The notes below the pieces were generated by a model, which had not been told where the DNA came from, ran no database searches, and saw only the letters and a list, made by a program, of their open reading frames with translations. Of a stretch of DNA of 64,000 nucleotides, positions 52,229-61,383 are shown in pieces; position 1 is the first letter of the stretch; every line of letters starts with the position of its first letter. Location: contig NZ_PJMU01000003.1 in assembly GCF_002846395.1 (NCBI RefSeq), forward strand, positions 1-64,000. Direction: 5' to 3'. A program made the translations under genes and the position numbers. This stretch comes from Pontibacter ramchanderi (lineage in GTDB: Bacteria > Bacteroidota > Bacteroidia > Cytophagales > Hymenobacteraceae).

Positions 52229-53875
52229 TTAGTACATCTGCTCATAATACTGGTGAGCCATGCGGTCTGAGTCGAAGAACGGCATGACGTCGCGCATGCT
52301 CTGCTTCACAATGCCCATCCATTTGCCACGATCGTTGTAGTAGGTCGGGATCACCTCGTTTTCCAGGATGCTCATCAGGTTCTTGTGATCGATCTCATCC
52401 TGCATAGAATCGGGCAGGTTGCTGTCTACCACGGGTAACACAAAGCTGTTCTCGCCGTGCCGGGCAAATTCCGGCAGCCAGCCATCTAGTACCGAAAGGT
52501 TTACGGCTCCGTTCATGGCAGCCGTCATACCGCTTGTGCCGGAGGCCTCGCGGGGTCTGCGTGGCGTGTTCAGCCAAATATCCGCCCCTTGCTTCAGCTT
52601 ACGCGACAGTCCGATTTCATAACCCGTCAGCACGGCGAAGTTCTTCCGTTGGTAGGAAAGGTTCACCAGACTATTGAATACACTCACAGCGCCTTCATCG
52701 AAAGGATAAGGTTTACCAGCCCAGATCACCTGCACCGGATGCGACTTATTCGAGATCATTTCAAAAAAGCGCTCTATGTCATGCACCAGCAAGTCGGCGC
52801 GTTTGTAGGCTGCAAAGCGCCGGGCCCAGACAACGGTTAGCACATCTTTCCGGAAAAGTTTTCCTGTCTGGTCTGCCACCAACTCGAACAGCTCCTGTTT
52901 CATATCGGCCTTCCGTTGGATCAGCGCCTGGTTGTCGTCACGCTCCAGTGCCTGCCGCATGGTGTTATCCATCCAGAACCGGGCATTCTGCGCATTGGTA
53001 ATGGCCTTGATCTCGCACACATTGTCGTTCTCGTACCACATGTCACGCGCCACCTGCCCATGCAGTTGCGACACACCGTTTGCTATTTTTGCAATTCGCA
53101 AGGCGGCCAGGGTATAGTCAAAGAAGTTACCGTGCATTCCCGTCATGTGGCGGGCCTCTTCCAGTGAGGTCTTGTTGAAGAAGGACATGTTGTTGAGCAG
53201 ATGAATGTCATGCACCTCGTTACCTGCTTTCTCGGGGGTATGGGTGGTAAACACAATGCGCTTTCGCATATCCTCTGTGTTCCCGAATTTTTCGTGCAGG
53301 TAAAAAGCCAGTGGCAGCGCGTGGCCTTCATTCATGTGGTATATATCTGCGCCGCCCAGTTCTTCCACCACCTTGGCTCCGGCTATACCTAGCACAATGC
53401 TTTGCGCAATTCGGGTAGAGGGTTCCTTGTCGTATAAGTGGTAAGTAATGGTACGGGCCAGGTGGTCATTCTCCGGGATGTTGGTGGTCAGGAAATACAT
53501 CGGCACAGTGCCGAACACTTCGGGGCGCAGCACCAGCGCCTTCACCTTCACCGGGTGGCCGTTCACCATCACGGTCACCACAATGCCCGTGTCTTCCAGG
53601 TAGGTATAGTATTTCTTCTGAAACTGCACCCGCATGGTCTGGTCATCGTTGCGCACCTGGTCGTAGTAGCCGTATTTCCAAAGTATACCAATGCCGATCA
53701 TGTTCTGCCGCAGGTCGTGTGCGCTCCGCATGTGGGAACCGGCCAGGAAACCCAGACCACCGGAATAGGTTTTGAGCGCCTGGTGTATCCCGAATTCCAT
53801 GCTGAAATAGGCCACACGTTTCTGATACTTCTCATTGATCTCGTAAGGATGATACCACTTGCTGTATACTTTCAT
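52229..53875 (-). CDS. glgP: alpha-glucan phosphorylase family protein with replaced PLP lysine
   Basis: A 548-residue GT35-like protein of the short Bacteroidota type (classical phosphorylases exceed 800). Family blocks: VAYFSMEFGIHQALKTYSGG, IYHMNEGHALPLAFY, FTTHTPEKAGNEVH, VVWARRFAAYKRADL, VIWAGKPYP and the C-terminal EASGTSGMTAAMNGAVN. In phosphorylases the last block reads GxMK, with Lys binding pyridoxal phosphate; here Thr (codon ACG) stands in its place. The enzyme may therefore lack PLP and act as another glucan-active transferase, or the short family may differ from the textbook mechanism. Symbol assigned by family only. Start ATG 53875. Confidence 0.8.
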   Translation of the reverse strand: MKVYSKWYHPYEINEKYQKRVAYFSMEFGIHQALKTYSGGLGFLAGSHMRSAHDLRQNMIGIGILWKYGYYDQVRNDDQTMRVQFQKKYYTYLEDTGIVVTVMVNGHPVKVKALVLRPEVFGTVPMYFLTTNIPENDHLARTITYHLYDKEPSTRIAQSIVLGIAGAKVVEELGGADIYHMNEGHALPLAFYLHEKFGNTEDMRKRIVFTTHTPEKAGNEVHDIHLLNNMSFFNKTSLEEARHMTGMHGNFFDYTLAALRIAKIANGVSQLHGQVARDMWYENDNVCEIKAITNAQNARFWMDNTMRQALERDDNQALIQRKADMKQELFELVADQTGKLFRKDVLTVVWARRFAAYKRADLLVHDIERFFEMISNKSHPVQVIWAGKPYPFDEGAVSVFNSLVNLSYQRKNFAVLTGYEIGLSRKLKQGADIWLNTPRRPREASGTSGMTAAMNGAVNLSVLDGWLPEFARHGENSFVLPVVDSNLPDSMQDEIDHKNLMSILENEVIPTYYNDRGKWMGIVKQSMRDVMPFFDSDRMAHQYYEQMY

Positions 53876-54161
53876 ATTTAAATGCTACTTGTTTATGGTT
53901 CTGCGGCGCCCTGTTATGCAAATCGCCTGATGACTCTGCTGCGTTTTAAAATAAAAGCAGTGAACAGCGAAATACAACAAAAGCTGGAAGTATCGCCTAT
54001 TCTACTGCTTGTACACTTTCTCTGAGACGGAATTAAGATGGTGCAAAAGTACCAAAAGAAGCGCAACCGCACTATACGCCCGAAAAAGCCTAAGTACAAT
54101 ATACTTGTAACACAGCCAAAGTGATACAATTTATTTTTGAAAACCACGATCTACTTTACAA

Positions 54162-54191
54162 AAAAGGCCCTCCCAACCAGGAGAGCCTTTT
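54162..54191 (-). terminator. terminator of the subtilase gene
   Basis: AAAAGGC plus CTCC (54162-54173) pairs with GGAGAGCCTTTT (54180-54191) with one mismatch and a 6-nt loop. On the minus strand it is followed by TTTTTTGTAAAG. It lies 21 bp after the stop at 54213. Confidence 0.85.
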
Positions 54192-54212
54192 ATCAGTTGG
54201 TTTTGCAAAGCT

Positions 54213-56954
54213 TTATTTTGCCAGCAGCATCTTGTTGGAGTATACCTTCTGGCCTGCCTCTACTTTGTAGATGTAGGTACCGGCAGGCAGATTATCTGCT
54301 CTGAAGTCTACGCTGTGCTCCCCTGCCGTTTTGCTTTCCGACACCAAGGTGCGCACTTTTTTGCCCAGTATGTCAAACACCTCTACCAGCACCGGACCGT
54401 CCTGTTCTACTGTGTAACGAATGGTTGTTACATCAGCGAATGGGTTCGGATAGCTTACCAGTTTGCCTTCTGCTGATATAGCCAGGTTGGATGTACCCGA
54501 AGTGGCAAGCGGTTGCTGTCCACTGTTCCACAGGCTATGCGTGCGGGTAATGATCACAGCAAAGTCGGCGCGGGTCACATCCTGTAGCGGCTTGAAATTA
54601 GCGTGCAGTACAGGCTCCAGGTCATACGGACCTTGGGTAGCAGTGAAGAAGGCATTGATCATATTCAGTTCGAGCGCCACGCTCACATAGCCTTCCAAAC
54701 CGGCAGGTATGTCGGCGGCATCCTCAATTGGGTAGCTTTTGCCGTTGTACTCCACAGCAGGCGTTTTACCATTGCGTTCCAGGGCATAAGCCTGTAAGCC
54801 CAGTGCCTGCACCAACGAATAGGCTAGCTCGGCGCGGTTCACTTTGCCATTCGGATTAAACTTGCCCGGAGAAGCGGCCAGCATGATGCCATTCTGCACA
54901 TGGTTCTTGTCACGCAGGGCTGCACCACGCGCGGTTACCGATTCTGCAATGAGATTGCGCTCTTTCACATCGGTCAGGGTATAGGAGCCATTTACTGGTA
55001 AGTACTGGCGAATCGCCTCCCCCATCACCAGGTAGTCAGCCAGGTCGATGCGCTTTAAAGGTTCATCCGGTTTATAACTGCCGCCCCTCAAACCATCGGC
55101 CAGACGGGCACCTACTGCCATCTTGATAGAAGCCTCGGCCGGGTGACCAGCTATGTCATTGAGTCCGGTAGTGCCGGCTGCCGTCATCATGTTCACCACC
55201 CCGTTTATGTTTTCCGGGAAAGCAACGCCGTTCAGGCCGGATATCTCAACGGTCCAGGTACCTGGCTCAGGAGAGGCAACTGCCACGCCACGGTCATAGC
55301 TCAAGGCAAACAACACCGGGATACCAGCACTCGTGCGGGCACCGCTCGGGGAGATTAGCGTTAGTCTTACCGGGTTGCCCGTCTCACCGGCAACACCCTG
55401 GGTCCTGATCTTGGATTCGATACCCGTAGTACCAGAAGCCACAGTAAAGGTATAGATGTTAGTGGCAGGCGTTGCAGGATTGTAGTCGATTGCGAAGTTG
55501 AGCGTCTCGCTGTTGGCGTTCACGCTGCTGTTGAACGTGCGGTTCATGTTCAGCGTCGAGCCATAGGGAGCGGACGCGCGATAGGCTCTGTCAACCGAGG
55601 CATAAGCGTTCACGTAACCGGCCCCTACCTCCCACTTCTCACGGTTCGGGATGTTGGTAGCGGTTTGCTGCAGAATTTCCTTTACCTGATAAGGTGTGAG
55701 CGTGGGGTTGGCTTCTAAAAGCAAAGCCACAATGCCTGCCACATGCGGCGCGGCCATGGAAGTACCGCTCATGTGTGTGTAGTAGGGCACGTGCGCCGGA
55801 TCCAGTTCTGCGGCGTCTTTGTCAGCCGATAGCGAAGAAACTGGCGCAATAACACGGGCGGCGATGATATCCACACCCGGTGAGGTCACCGTAGGGCGGT
55901 CTTCCCAGGTATAGGTTTTGCCATCCAGCGTAAAAGAACCCGCTTTGTTTTTGATGCCGCGCGAGGAGAAGTCTGCCAGCTGACCGGACTTGTTACCAGC
56001 AGCCACCGCAATTACCCAAGGCGCTTTTTTATACTGTCCGGTCATGGTGCCGGAGCCTGGGCCAGAGTTACCCGCCGAGAACACCACCACGATGTTACGG
56101 TCCACGCAGCGCTTGGTGGCCAGCGTGATCGGGTCTGCCGGGTTTACGTCGGTGCCGGTGTCGCTGGTCGTGCCGAAGGAGTTGGTAATCACGCGGATGT
56201 TGTAGCGTGCCTGGTTGGTAATGGCGTAGTCGAAGCCTGAGAGCACATCGAGCAAGAGCAAAGCAGCGCCGGAGCCGTATCCCACCAGGTTAGCACCTGG
56301 TGCCACACCCTCATACAAACCTTGCGAGGCCTGCCCCGTGCCACCCACTATACCTGCCACGTGCGTGCCGTGGCCTCCGGTCGCGTCGGTATTGGGCACA
56401 TTCTCGATCGGTGTGTACGGCAGTATAGAGGATAGCGCGTTGAGGTTGGTGGCAGCCGTCACATTTTGCACCAGGTTTTTACCGAACTGCAGGTCAGGGT
56501 GTGTGCCATCCACGCCGCTGTCGTTTACGAGCACGCCTATACCTTTACCGGAAACAGGAAACCCGCCATTCCGACTGGTAAACAGCGGGTCTTTGCGCAG
56601 TTTGTCTACACCGGTGAGCGCGGTACCGGAGTTGTTTTCATACTCAAGCGATTCGTTCAGGTATAGTGAGAGCACGCGCGGGCTTCTGGAGAGAAGATCT
56701 ATTTGCAGGCCTGTAGCCAGCACACCGGCAATTGGAAGAGATTTGAGCGTGAGGCCCTTCGTGATTCCTGCCTGTGAGAGTGCTGACAGGTCAAGCAGCG
56801 TAGGAGCACTTTCACCTTTGAATGTTACAACTACCTGCACTAACTTGGTCTTGTCTGTAATGGCTGCTTGAAGTCTGCTGTCGACATAGGCCTGTGCAAA
56901 AATGTTGCTTATTACCAAAAGGCTTACTGCAACCACTGCTAAAAGTTTTCTCAT
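54213..56954 (-). CDS. subtilisin-family (S8) protease with SLH repeats and T9SS sorting domain
   Basis: A 913-residue secreted serine protease. Signal peptide residues 1-20 (ending NIFA). An I9-like propeptide covers about 22-105. The S8 domain (about 130-465) has the triad D145 (VNDSGVDGTHPDL), H195 (GGHGTHVAGI) and S399 (GTSMAAPHVAG), with oxyanion Asn in SAGNSGPG. A beta-rich P/proprotein-convertase-like domain follows (about 470-605). About 610-810 holds three SLH-like repeats (SYKPDEPLKRIDLADYL, KFNPNGKVNRAELAYSL, NFKPLQDVTRADFAVII). The C-terminus (828-913) is a T9SS type A sorting domain (SYPNPFADVTTIRY). SLH repeats normally bind secondary cell-wall polymers of Gram-positives, so this mix is noteworthy. 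Single-gene unit with its own terminator. Confidence 0.94.
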   Translation of the reverse strand: MRKLLAVVAVSLLVISNIFAQAYVDSRLQAAITDKTKLVQVVVTFKGESAPTLLDLSALSQAGITKGLTLKSLPIAGVLATGLQIDLLSRSPRVLSLYLNESLEYENNSGTALTGVDKLRKDPLFTSRNGGFPVSGKGIGVLVNDSGVDGTHPDLQFGKNLVQNVTAATNLNALSSILPYTPIENVPNTDATGGHGTHVAGIVGGTGQASQGLYEGVAPGANLVGYGSGAALLLLDVLSGFDYAITNQARYNIRVITNSFGTTSDTGTDVNPADPITLATKRCVDRNIVVVFSAGNSGPGSGTMTGQYKKAPWVIAVAAGNKSGQLADFSSRGIKNKAGSFTLDGKTYTWEDRPTVTSPGVDIIAARVIAPVSSLSADKDAAELDPAHVPYYTHMSGTSMAAPHVAGIVALLLEANPTLTPYQVKEILQQTATNIPNREKWEVGAGYVNAYASVDRAYRASAPYGSTLNMNRTFNSSVNANSETLNFAIDYNPATPATNIYTFTVASGTTGIESKIRTQGVAGETGNPVRLTLISPSGARTSAGIPVLFALSYDRGVAVASPEPGTWTVEISGLNGVAFPENINGVVNMMTAAGTTGLNDIAGHPAEASIKMAVGARLADGLRGGSYKPDEPLKRIDLADYLVMGEAIRQYLPVNGSYTLTDVKERNLIAESVTARGAALRDKNHVQNGIMLAASPGKFNPNGKVNRAELAYSLVQALGLQAYALERNGKTPAVEYNGKSYPIEDAADIPAGLEGYVSVALELNMINAFFTATQGPYDLEPVLHANFKPLQDVTRADFAVIITRTHSLWNSGQQPLATSGTSNLAISAEGKLVSYPNPFADVTTIRYTVEQDGPVLVEVFDILGKKVRTLVSESKTAGEHSVDFRADNLPAGTYIYKVEAGQKVYSNKMLLAK

Positions 56955-57660
56955 AAAATAAGGATTAGTTAAATGTGTTACATAAGGTGTATTTAAAGTA
57001 AGAAGCCTGCTTCAACCAAGGGAGAGCAGTAGAGTAGAGAGAAAATTTGGTAAATAAGGGTGCTATTATAAAGAGAGTAATACGAAACCTTGTCGTAAAA
57101 TAATTATATTAAATAAACAAGACATGGTATATTAAATGGAAAATCATCAGTTAAACCTCTGGATTTAACCCAGTGTTATACCCTCAAATAATCATACTGC
57201 AACACATGTTACAACATACGTTTGAGTGGATGCTTTACATTGCCGATAACATGTTTCGACATACTCCCAGGCAAATCATCTATTGCTTTTTAAGGATTCA
57301 GAATTCTGATGGAATACCTTCGCGCATCTCAGTTGGGTTCGCCCTAATGCGTAGCATGGAACTACACATGGTTGATTTTATACCCCATCGATCCTGCCCC
57401 TATACCTGATCGCATAGTTGTTTGTGCAATGCTGCAGCTACTCCAGTAACTGATCGGGGCGGCAACGTAACTGAGTGGGTTTTGAAGGGAAATGCTACAC
57501 TGGCCATCGAGTCAGAATGTAAACTTGTCGGCTATTTATCCGGAAGAGAAGAAAGTAGAAAACAAGCCCTGTAAATTGCTTGGGTGAGTTTACAGGCAGA
57601 TTGGCCTATCCTGGAAATCGGTTTGCAGGTGAAGCGGTAGGAAGCACCGATCACTCCGGA
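56955..57660. other. intergenic region without supported gene
   Basis: About 700 bp between the subtilase and pirin genes. It includes the subtilase promoter region (AT-rich 56955-57150) and then mixed-composition DNA in which a 78-codon + strand frame (57173-57409) shows no protein-like features. No terminator hairpin could be identified for the pirin gene. Confidence 0.55.
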
Positions 57661-58530
57661 TCACTCAAACAACATCCCCATTTTGCCCATCTGGTAATCG
57701 CGCATGGCCTGCATCACTTCGGTTTGGGTGTTCATCACAAAAGGCCCGTGCATTGCCAGGGGTTCATTCAGCGGCTGCCCGGAAAGGAACAGGAGGCGTG
57801 TGTTTTGACGGGCAGTTAGCGTACAGGTGTCGCCGTCTCGCTTTAAAAGTGCCAGGTGCAATCCTTCTATCAAACCATAACCTTCTAGCATGATTTCACC
57901 GTCAAGCAGGTAGAGCATGGCGTTGTGGTCGGCAGGTATAGGAATGGAGCATTGCCCTCCGGTTTGCAGCGTGAGTCGGAGCGCCATAACAGGGCTTGGG
58001 GTTTGTACTGGTCCGCGGGTATGCTTGTATGCACCTGCCACCACGGCAATCTGCACACGCTCATCATCTTCCGTGCCGGTGGGAGTTTCATGGGCCTGCA
58101 GGGGAAAATAGGCCGGCTGATCCATTTTGTTCGCCTTCAGTGTGTTTATCCAAAGCTGCACGATCTCCTGTACACCTCCCTTTTCCTGCATTTCGCGGGG
58201 TGGGCGCTCGCTGTGTACAATCCCCCTGCCGGCCTGCATCCACTGCGTACCGCCTGCCCAAACCACACTGTCGTTGCCGCGGGAGTCGCGGTGATGCACG
58301 CCGCCCTGGTACACAAACGTGACCGGCGAAAGGCCGCGGTGCGGGTGCGGATCGACGCCTGACTTGTAAGGGTAGTCTGACTGCGGGATGCTGGTGTTAA
58401 GGTGGTGGAGCAGCAGAAAAGGATCGTGCTGCTCTACCTGACTGGTGGGCAGTGGCTGCCGGAGCGGCAGTCCACCCATGTCTGTTTCTTCAGCATAAAG
58501 GAGTTGTGCGACACTGCGGTTTTGTGGCAT
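57661..58530 (-). CDS. pirin family protein
   Basis: A 289-residue bicupin. The N-terminal cupin carries the metal-binding pattern of pirins: VDPHPHRGLSPVTFVYQGG with two His, then HHRDSRG and GIVHSERPP with the remaining His and Glu ligands (about residues 60-108). The C-terminal cupin (about 165-285) lacks obvious ligands, as usual. Bacterial pirins include quercetin 2,3-dioxygenases and regulators of metabolic enzymes; the specific role cannot be told from sequence. Single gene; the next gene upstream on the same strand is a response regulator 128 bp away. Confidence 0.93.
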   Translation of the reverse strand: MPQNRSVAQLLYAEETDMGGLPLRQPLPTSQVEQHDPFLLLHHLNTSIPQSDYPYKSGVDPHPHRGLSPVTFVYQGGVHHRDSRGNDSVVWAGGTQWMQAGRGIVHSERPPREMQEKGGVQEIVQLWINTLKANKMDQPAYFPLQAHETPTGTEDDERVQIAVVAGAYKHTRGPVQTPSPVMALRLTLQTGGQCSIPIPADHNAMLYLLDGEIMLEGYGLIEGLHLALLKRDGDTCTLTARQNTRLLFLSGQPLNEPLAMHGPFVMNTQTEVMQAMRDYQMGKMGMLFE

Positions 58531-58657
58531 GGGCGGTAGGGCTTTAATTTATCCGAAGATACGAAAATACCGCAGCCAGGTAAAGCATCAACCAGTAACC
58601 CGGCAAACCTTAGCCGCCAGCCTGTACCTATACACTTAAACTGTAGCGTCGGAGAAA

Positions 58658-59314
58658 TCAGGAGATAAGGCCGCGTTGCAAGGCGTATTTGACAAGTGCT
58701 GCCGTGTTGCGCGCTTTGGTTTTGTCGAGCAGGTTCTGGCGGTGTGTTTCAACTGTACGTTTGCTGGTGAACAGTCTGTCGGCAATTTCGGCGTTCGTGT
58801 AGCCCTCCCCGATCAGGGACAGTACCTCCAGTTCACGCTTCGAAAGCTCGCGGTGCTCTTCCCCGTTTCCGCTTGGCGAAGGCATTTCGGATGGGAACTG
58901 CTTCACCTTGCGCAGTAGCTCCAGTGTCACATCCGGACTGATGTAGCGACAGCCCTGTGCGATGAGTTGCAGGGCGCAATGCAGTTCGTCTTTGCCTGCA
59001 TTTTTGAGGATATAACCCGAAGCACCCAGCTCCATCATGCGGCTCACATATTTTTCGTGACTCAGCATCGAAAGGACCACCACTTTGAGTTCGGGATAAT
59101 GCTTGAAGATATGAGCGGCCGTATCAAAACCATCCATCCCAGGCATGCTGATGTCCATTAGTACAATATCTGCTTCCACTTGCGGCAGTAATTCGAGCAA
59201 TTCGCTACCGCTTGCGGCCTCACCTACCACACGCACAGCGCTGTGGTCCTGCAGCAGAGCTTTCAGGCCATCACGCACTATTTTATGATCATCAGTGATT
59301 ATTAAGTTTATCAT
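58658..59314 (-). CDS. NarL/FixJ-type response regulator
   Basis: A 218-residue transcription regulator. The receiver domain (1-120) has the acidic pair D8/D9, phospho-acceptor D54 (MDISMPGMDG), Ser in VVVLSM and Lys in YILKNAG. The LuxR-type HTH (about 152-215) reads LSKRELEVLSLIGEGYTNAEIADRL, and the recognition-helix region TSKRTVETHRQNLLDKT. No histidine kinase gene adjoins it in the window, so it is an orphan here. The long upstream region (59315-59793) holds repeated and inverted words that might be its own or the STAS gene's operators. The target genes are unknown. Confidence 0.94.
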   Translation of the reverse strand: MINLIITDDHKIVRDGLKALLQDHSAVRVVGEAASGSELLELLPQVEADIVLMDISMPGMDGFDTAAHIFKHYPELKVVVLSMLSHEKYVSRMMELGASGYILKNAGKDELHCALQLIAQGCRYISPDVTLELLRKVKQFPSEMPSPSGNGEEHRELSKRELEVLSLIGEGYTNAEIADRLFTSKRTVETHRQNLLDKTKARNTAALVKYALQRGLIS

Positions 59315-59482
59315 TTTTTAAGTTTGTGTCAAAGGTTGTAAAGAACCTTTAAGTCCGACAACTTCAAATTTTAGGGCTGAAGCACAAAGCCAGATATGAT
59401 GAAAAGAAGAAAACAGGCTAAAAGTGGCAGAGAACTGTCCCTCTCAGCGCCATAATTTGACAATTTTCATCATAAATAACTG

Positions 59483-59575
59483 AATGTACAATCGCACCTG
59501 TCGTACATTTAACTTAAATTTGATGCATTGGTAAAAATTCAGTATTTACTACAGAGTAGTGTACGTATTTACTAC
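59483..59575. promoter_or_regulatory. possible operator cluster between response regulator and STAS gene
   Basis: Inverted repeat AATGTAC (59483-59489) ... GTACATT (59503-59509), spacer 13 bp. Downstream, GTATTTACTAC occurs twice (59542-59552 and 59565-59575), 23 bp apart, separated by GTAGTGTAC. The 479-bp divergent intergenic region contains no gene. Which regulator binds is unknown. Confidence 0.4.
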
Positions 59576-59793
59576 GGTGTTATCTGGAAATAAATAACAG
59601 GCAGGTACAGGCAAGTACGTATACCGCCAAATTTGAGGTGTTTCTTATATTTTGAAATACCTAATACCTTAAGGCAGGACAGCCTGAATTGCATTTTTGC
59701 GTATGATAGGCAATAGCATAAACCGATCAACTCCTGGCAACGAACAGCCTGCCCGAAAACCGGAGAAATCGGCCTAAAGACTGAAAAACATAC

Positions 59794-60141
59794 ATGAAAA
59801 CTTTTAGCGCTACGACAGATACGATTGGCAAAGGAGCATTGCTTCGATTTAAAGGAGAACTTGACGCCAGTTCATCTGTGTACGCCGATAATGCACTGGA
59901 GGAAGCAATCAATGCCGCGTCGGGCTTTGTGCTGATTGACTGCAGTGAACTGACTTACATTTCCTCAGCCGGATTAGGCGTGCTGCTGGCTGCCTTCCAG
60001 GCCTGCAAACTAAAAGAGATGGAAATGGTGATGGTGAATATGCCGCCCAAGATCCGGAACGTGTTCGAGATCCTCGGCCTCGACCGCCTGATCAAATCGG
60101 CTGACACAGTGGAGAGCGCCAGACAGATGATTGCCAAATAA
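59794..60141 (+). CDS. STAS-domain anti-sigma factor antagonist
   Basis: A 115-residue single STAS domain, cytoplasmic. The first strand region LRFKGELDASSS and the phosphorylation loop DCSELTYISSAGLGVLL (about residues 50-66) match SpoIIAA/RsbV-type antagonists; the phosphorylatable Ser is one of the SS pair. The C-terminal helix follows LGLDRLIKSADTVESA. In partner-switching it would bind an RsbW-like kinase and free a sigma factor or other effector; no such kinase gene is in the window. It ends in a strong terminator shared with the convergent gene. Confidence 0.93.
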   Translation: MKTFSATTDTIGKGALLRFKGELDASSSVYADNALEEAINAASGFVLIDCSELTYISSAGLGVLLAAFQACKLKEMEMVMVNMPPKIRNVFEILGLDRLIKSADTVESARQMIAK

Positions 60142-60144
60142 AAA

Positions 60145-60179
60145 AGAGGGACCGCATAAAACGGTCCCTCTCTCTTTTT
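60145..60179. terminator. bidirectional terminator between STAS gene and low-complexity gene
   Basis: AGAGGGACCG (60145-60154), loop CATAAAA, CGGTCCCTCT (60162-60171), then TCTTTTT on the + strand and TTTTTTATTT on the minus strand. It starts 3 bp after the STAS stop. Confidence 0.93.
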
Positions 60180-60191
60180 GCTAGCGTTGGT

Positions 60192-61055
60192 TTATCTGCC
60201 CCACTCGTTGCCATAGTCCTGGTCTTGCTGGCCCCGGTGCATCTGCTCCCGCCGCGAGTAATCATAATCAGAGCTGCTGTAACCGCTGTCAAAGTCACGA
60301 TGCTGCGAGCCGCCTGCCCTGTACCCCGCGCTGCCGGTATTGCTGTAGGGGCCACCGCTCCAGGGCCCTGCCCCACTGCCGAAGTAACCGCCTCCCATTG
60401 AGCCGGAACCGCCCCTGCCGTAGTCGGAACCGCGCGGAAAGCCCATGGAACTGCGCCCATAACCCGAAGAATCGCCGTAGCCGGAGGAGCTGCCGTAGTC
60501 TGGCTGGGAGCTGCCGTAGCCTGAGCGCTCCGATGCGCCATACTCGCTTTTGCTGGAGCCTGCCCCGTACAATGAGCCACTGCGGCCATAGCTACTGCCC
60601 TGCGAAGCGTTACCGTAGTCCTGTGATCCGCCATAGCCCTCCTGCGACTGCCCCCTCTGCTGCGAGAAATTACCATAATCAGACATACGGCCACTGTAAC
60701 CGCCGGCGCTTCCACCTTGTCCGGACTGGCTCATACCGGTGTAGTTGCTTCCCTCCGAACGTTGTGGACTGTACCTGCCCAGCTGCGATTGTCCGTAACG
60801 GCTACCCTGGCTGCCCGAATTATCCGGACTATAAGAAGAGGTGCGGTATCCACCGCGGTCGTGCTCCCCTGAATAAGGGTAATGCCCGCTTCCCCTCTGG
60901 CTGTATTCGTCCTCTCCTCCGGTCATTCGCTCCCAGGTATTGCTGATCTTCTCGCCGATGCGGCCAAAGAATCCGCCTTCCTCCTGGTGCGAGCGGTCAC
61001 GGTCATGAGAGCGATAGTCTCCCCTTCTGTAGTTATCCTGATAATCTCTTGCCAT
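60192..61055 (-). CDS. Gly/Ser/Tyr-rich low-complexity protein
   Basis: A 287-residue, apparently disordered protein. The first 50 residues are charged and contain the only helix-like segment (FFGRIGEKISNTWERMTGG). From about residue 55 to the end the sequence is dominated by Gly, Ser, Tyr, Gln and Arg with many S/G-Y-G/S units (SSYGRSGSLYG, SGYGSSQPDYG, SSGYGDSSGYGRS) and almost no hydrophobics apart from Tyr. Such composition resembles prion-like domains of eukaryotic RNA-binding proteins that form condensates; no bacterial function is known to me. No signal peptide. A stress-related role is suggested only by analogy to small Gly/Tyr-rich proteins. Confidence 0.75.
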   Translation of the reverse strand: MARDYQDNYRRGDYRSHDRDRSHQEEGGFFGRIGEKISNTWERMTGGEDEYSQRGSGHYPYSGEHDRGGYRTSSYSPDNSGSQGSRYGQSQLGRYSPQRSEGSNYTGMSQSGQGGSAGGYSGRMSDYGNFSQQRGQSQEGYGGSQDYGNASQGSSYGRSGSLYGAGSSKSEYGASERSGYGSSQPDYGSSSGYGDSSGYGRSSMGFPRGSDYGRGGSGSMGGGYFGSGAGPWSGGPYSNTGSAGYRAGGSQHRDFDSGYSSSDYDYSRREQMHRGQQDQDYGNEWGR

Positions 61056-61383
61056 TTCTGTATGGTTAATATATTATATAACTTATTAAATACACGCTTA
61101 GACAAAACACGCACTAGTTAAACGATTTACACGAGGCGGGGTTCTCGATTTGGCTATCCTGGAAGTGCTATCAACTGAAAACTCGTACTTATACGGATAA
61201 AAGCCGGTAATAACCTCAGGTGACGCCGGCCTGCATGTTCAAACTACTCATTTTTAGGCGCTTTCCACTTTATTTGCAAAGCCCCAGCCCTCCCAAATTT
61301 TGCCTTATCCGTAATTATCTTAGGCACAGCCCCTGTGCCTCACACCTGTCGGGCACAGGTTTGTACACGAAGCTAGAAAGCAA
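61056..61383. other. divergent promoter region of the low-complexity and cphA genes
   Basis: A 328-bp gap without a gene. A leader hairpin CCTGTGCC (61332-61339) / GGCACAGG (61352-61359) ends 24 bp before the cphA start and could affect translation. AT-rich sequence at 61060-61110 probably holds the minus-strand promoter. Confidence 0.5.

Noticed and set aside
53914..54147. 77-codon minus-strand frame upstream of the phosphorylase-family gene
   Set aside because: Lies in AT-rich intergenic sequence, has many rare residues (Cys, Phe, Arg runs) and no recognisable start context.
57173..57409. 78-codon + strand frame in the subtilase-pirin gap
   Set aside because: No ribosome-binding site, no protein-like composition and no neighbours in an operon; treated as chance.
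59542..59575. CRISPR-like repeats
   Set aside because: Only two 11-bp units with one 12-bp spacer; far too short and no cas genes nearby.
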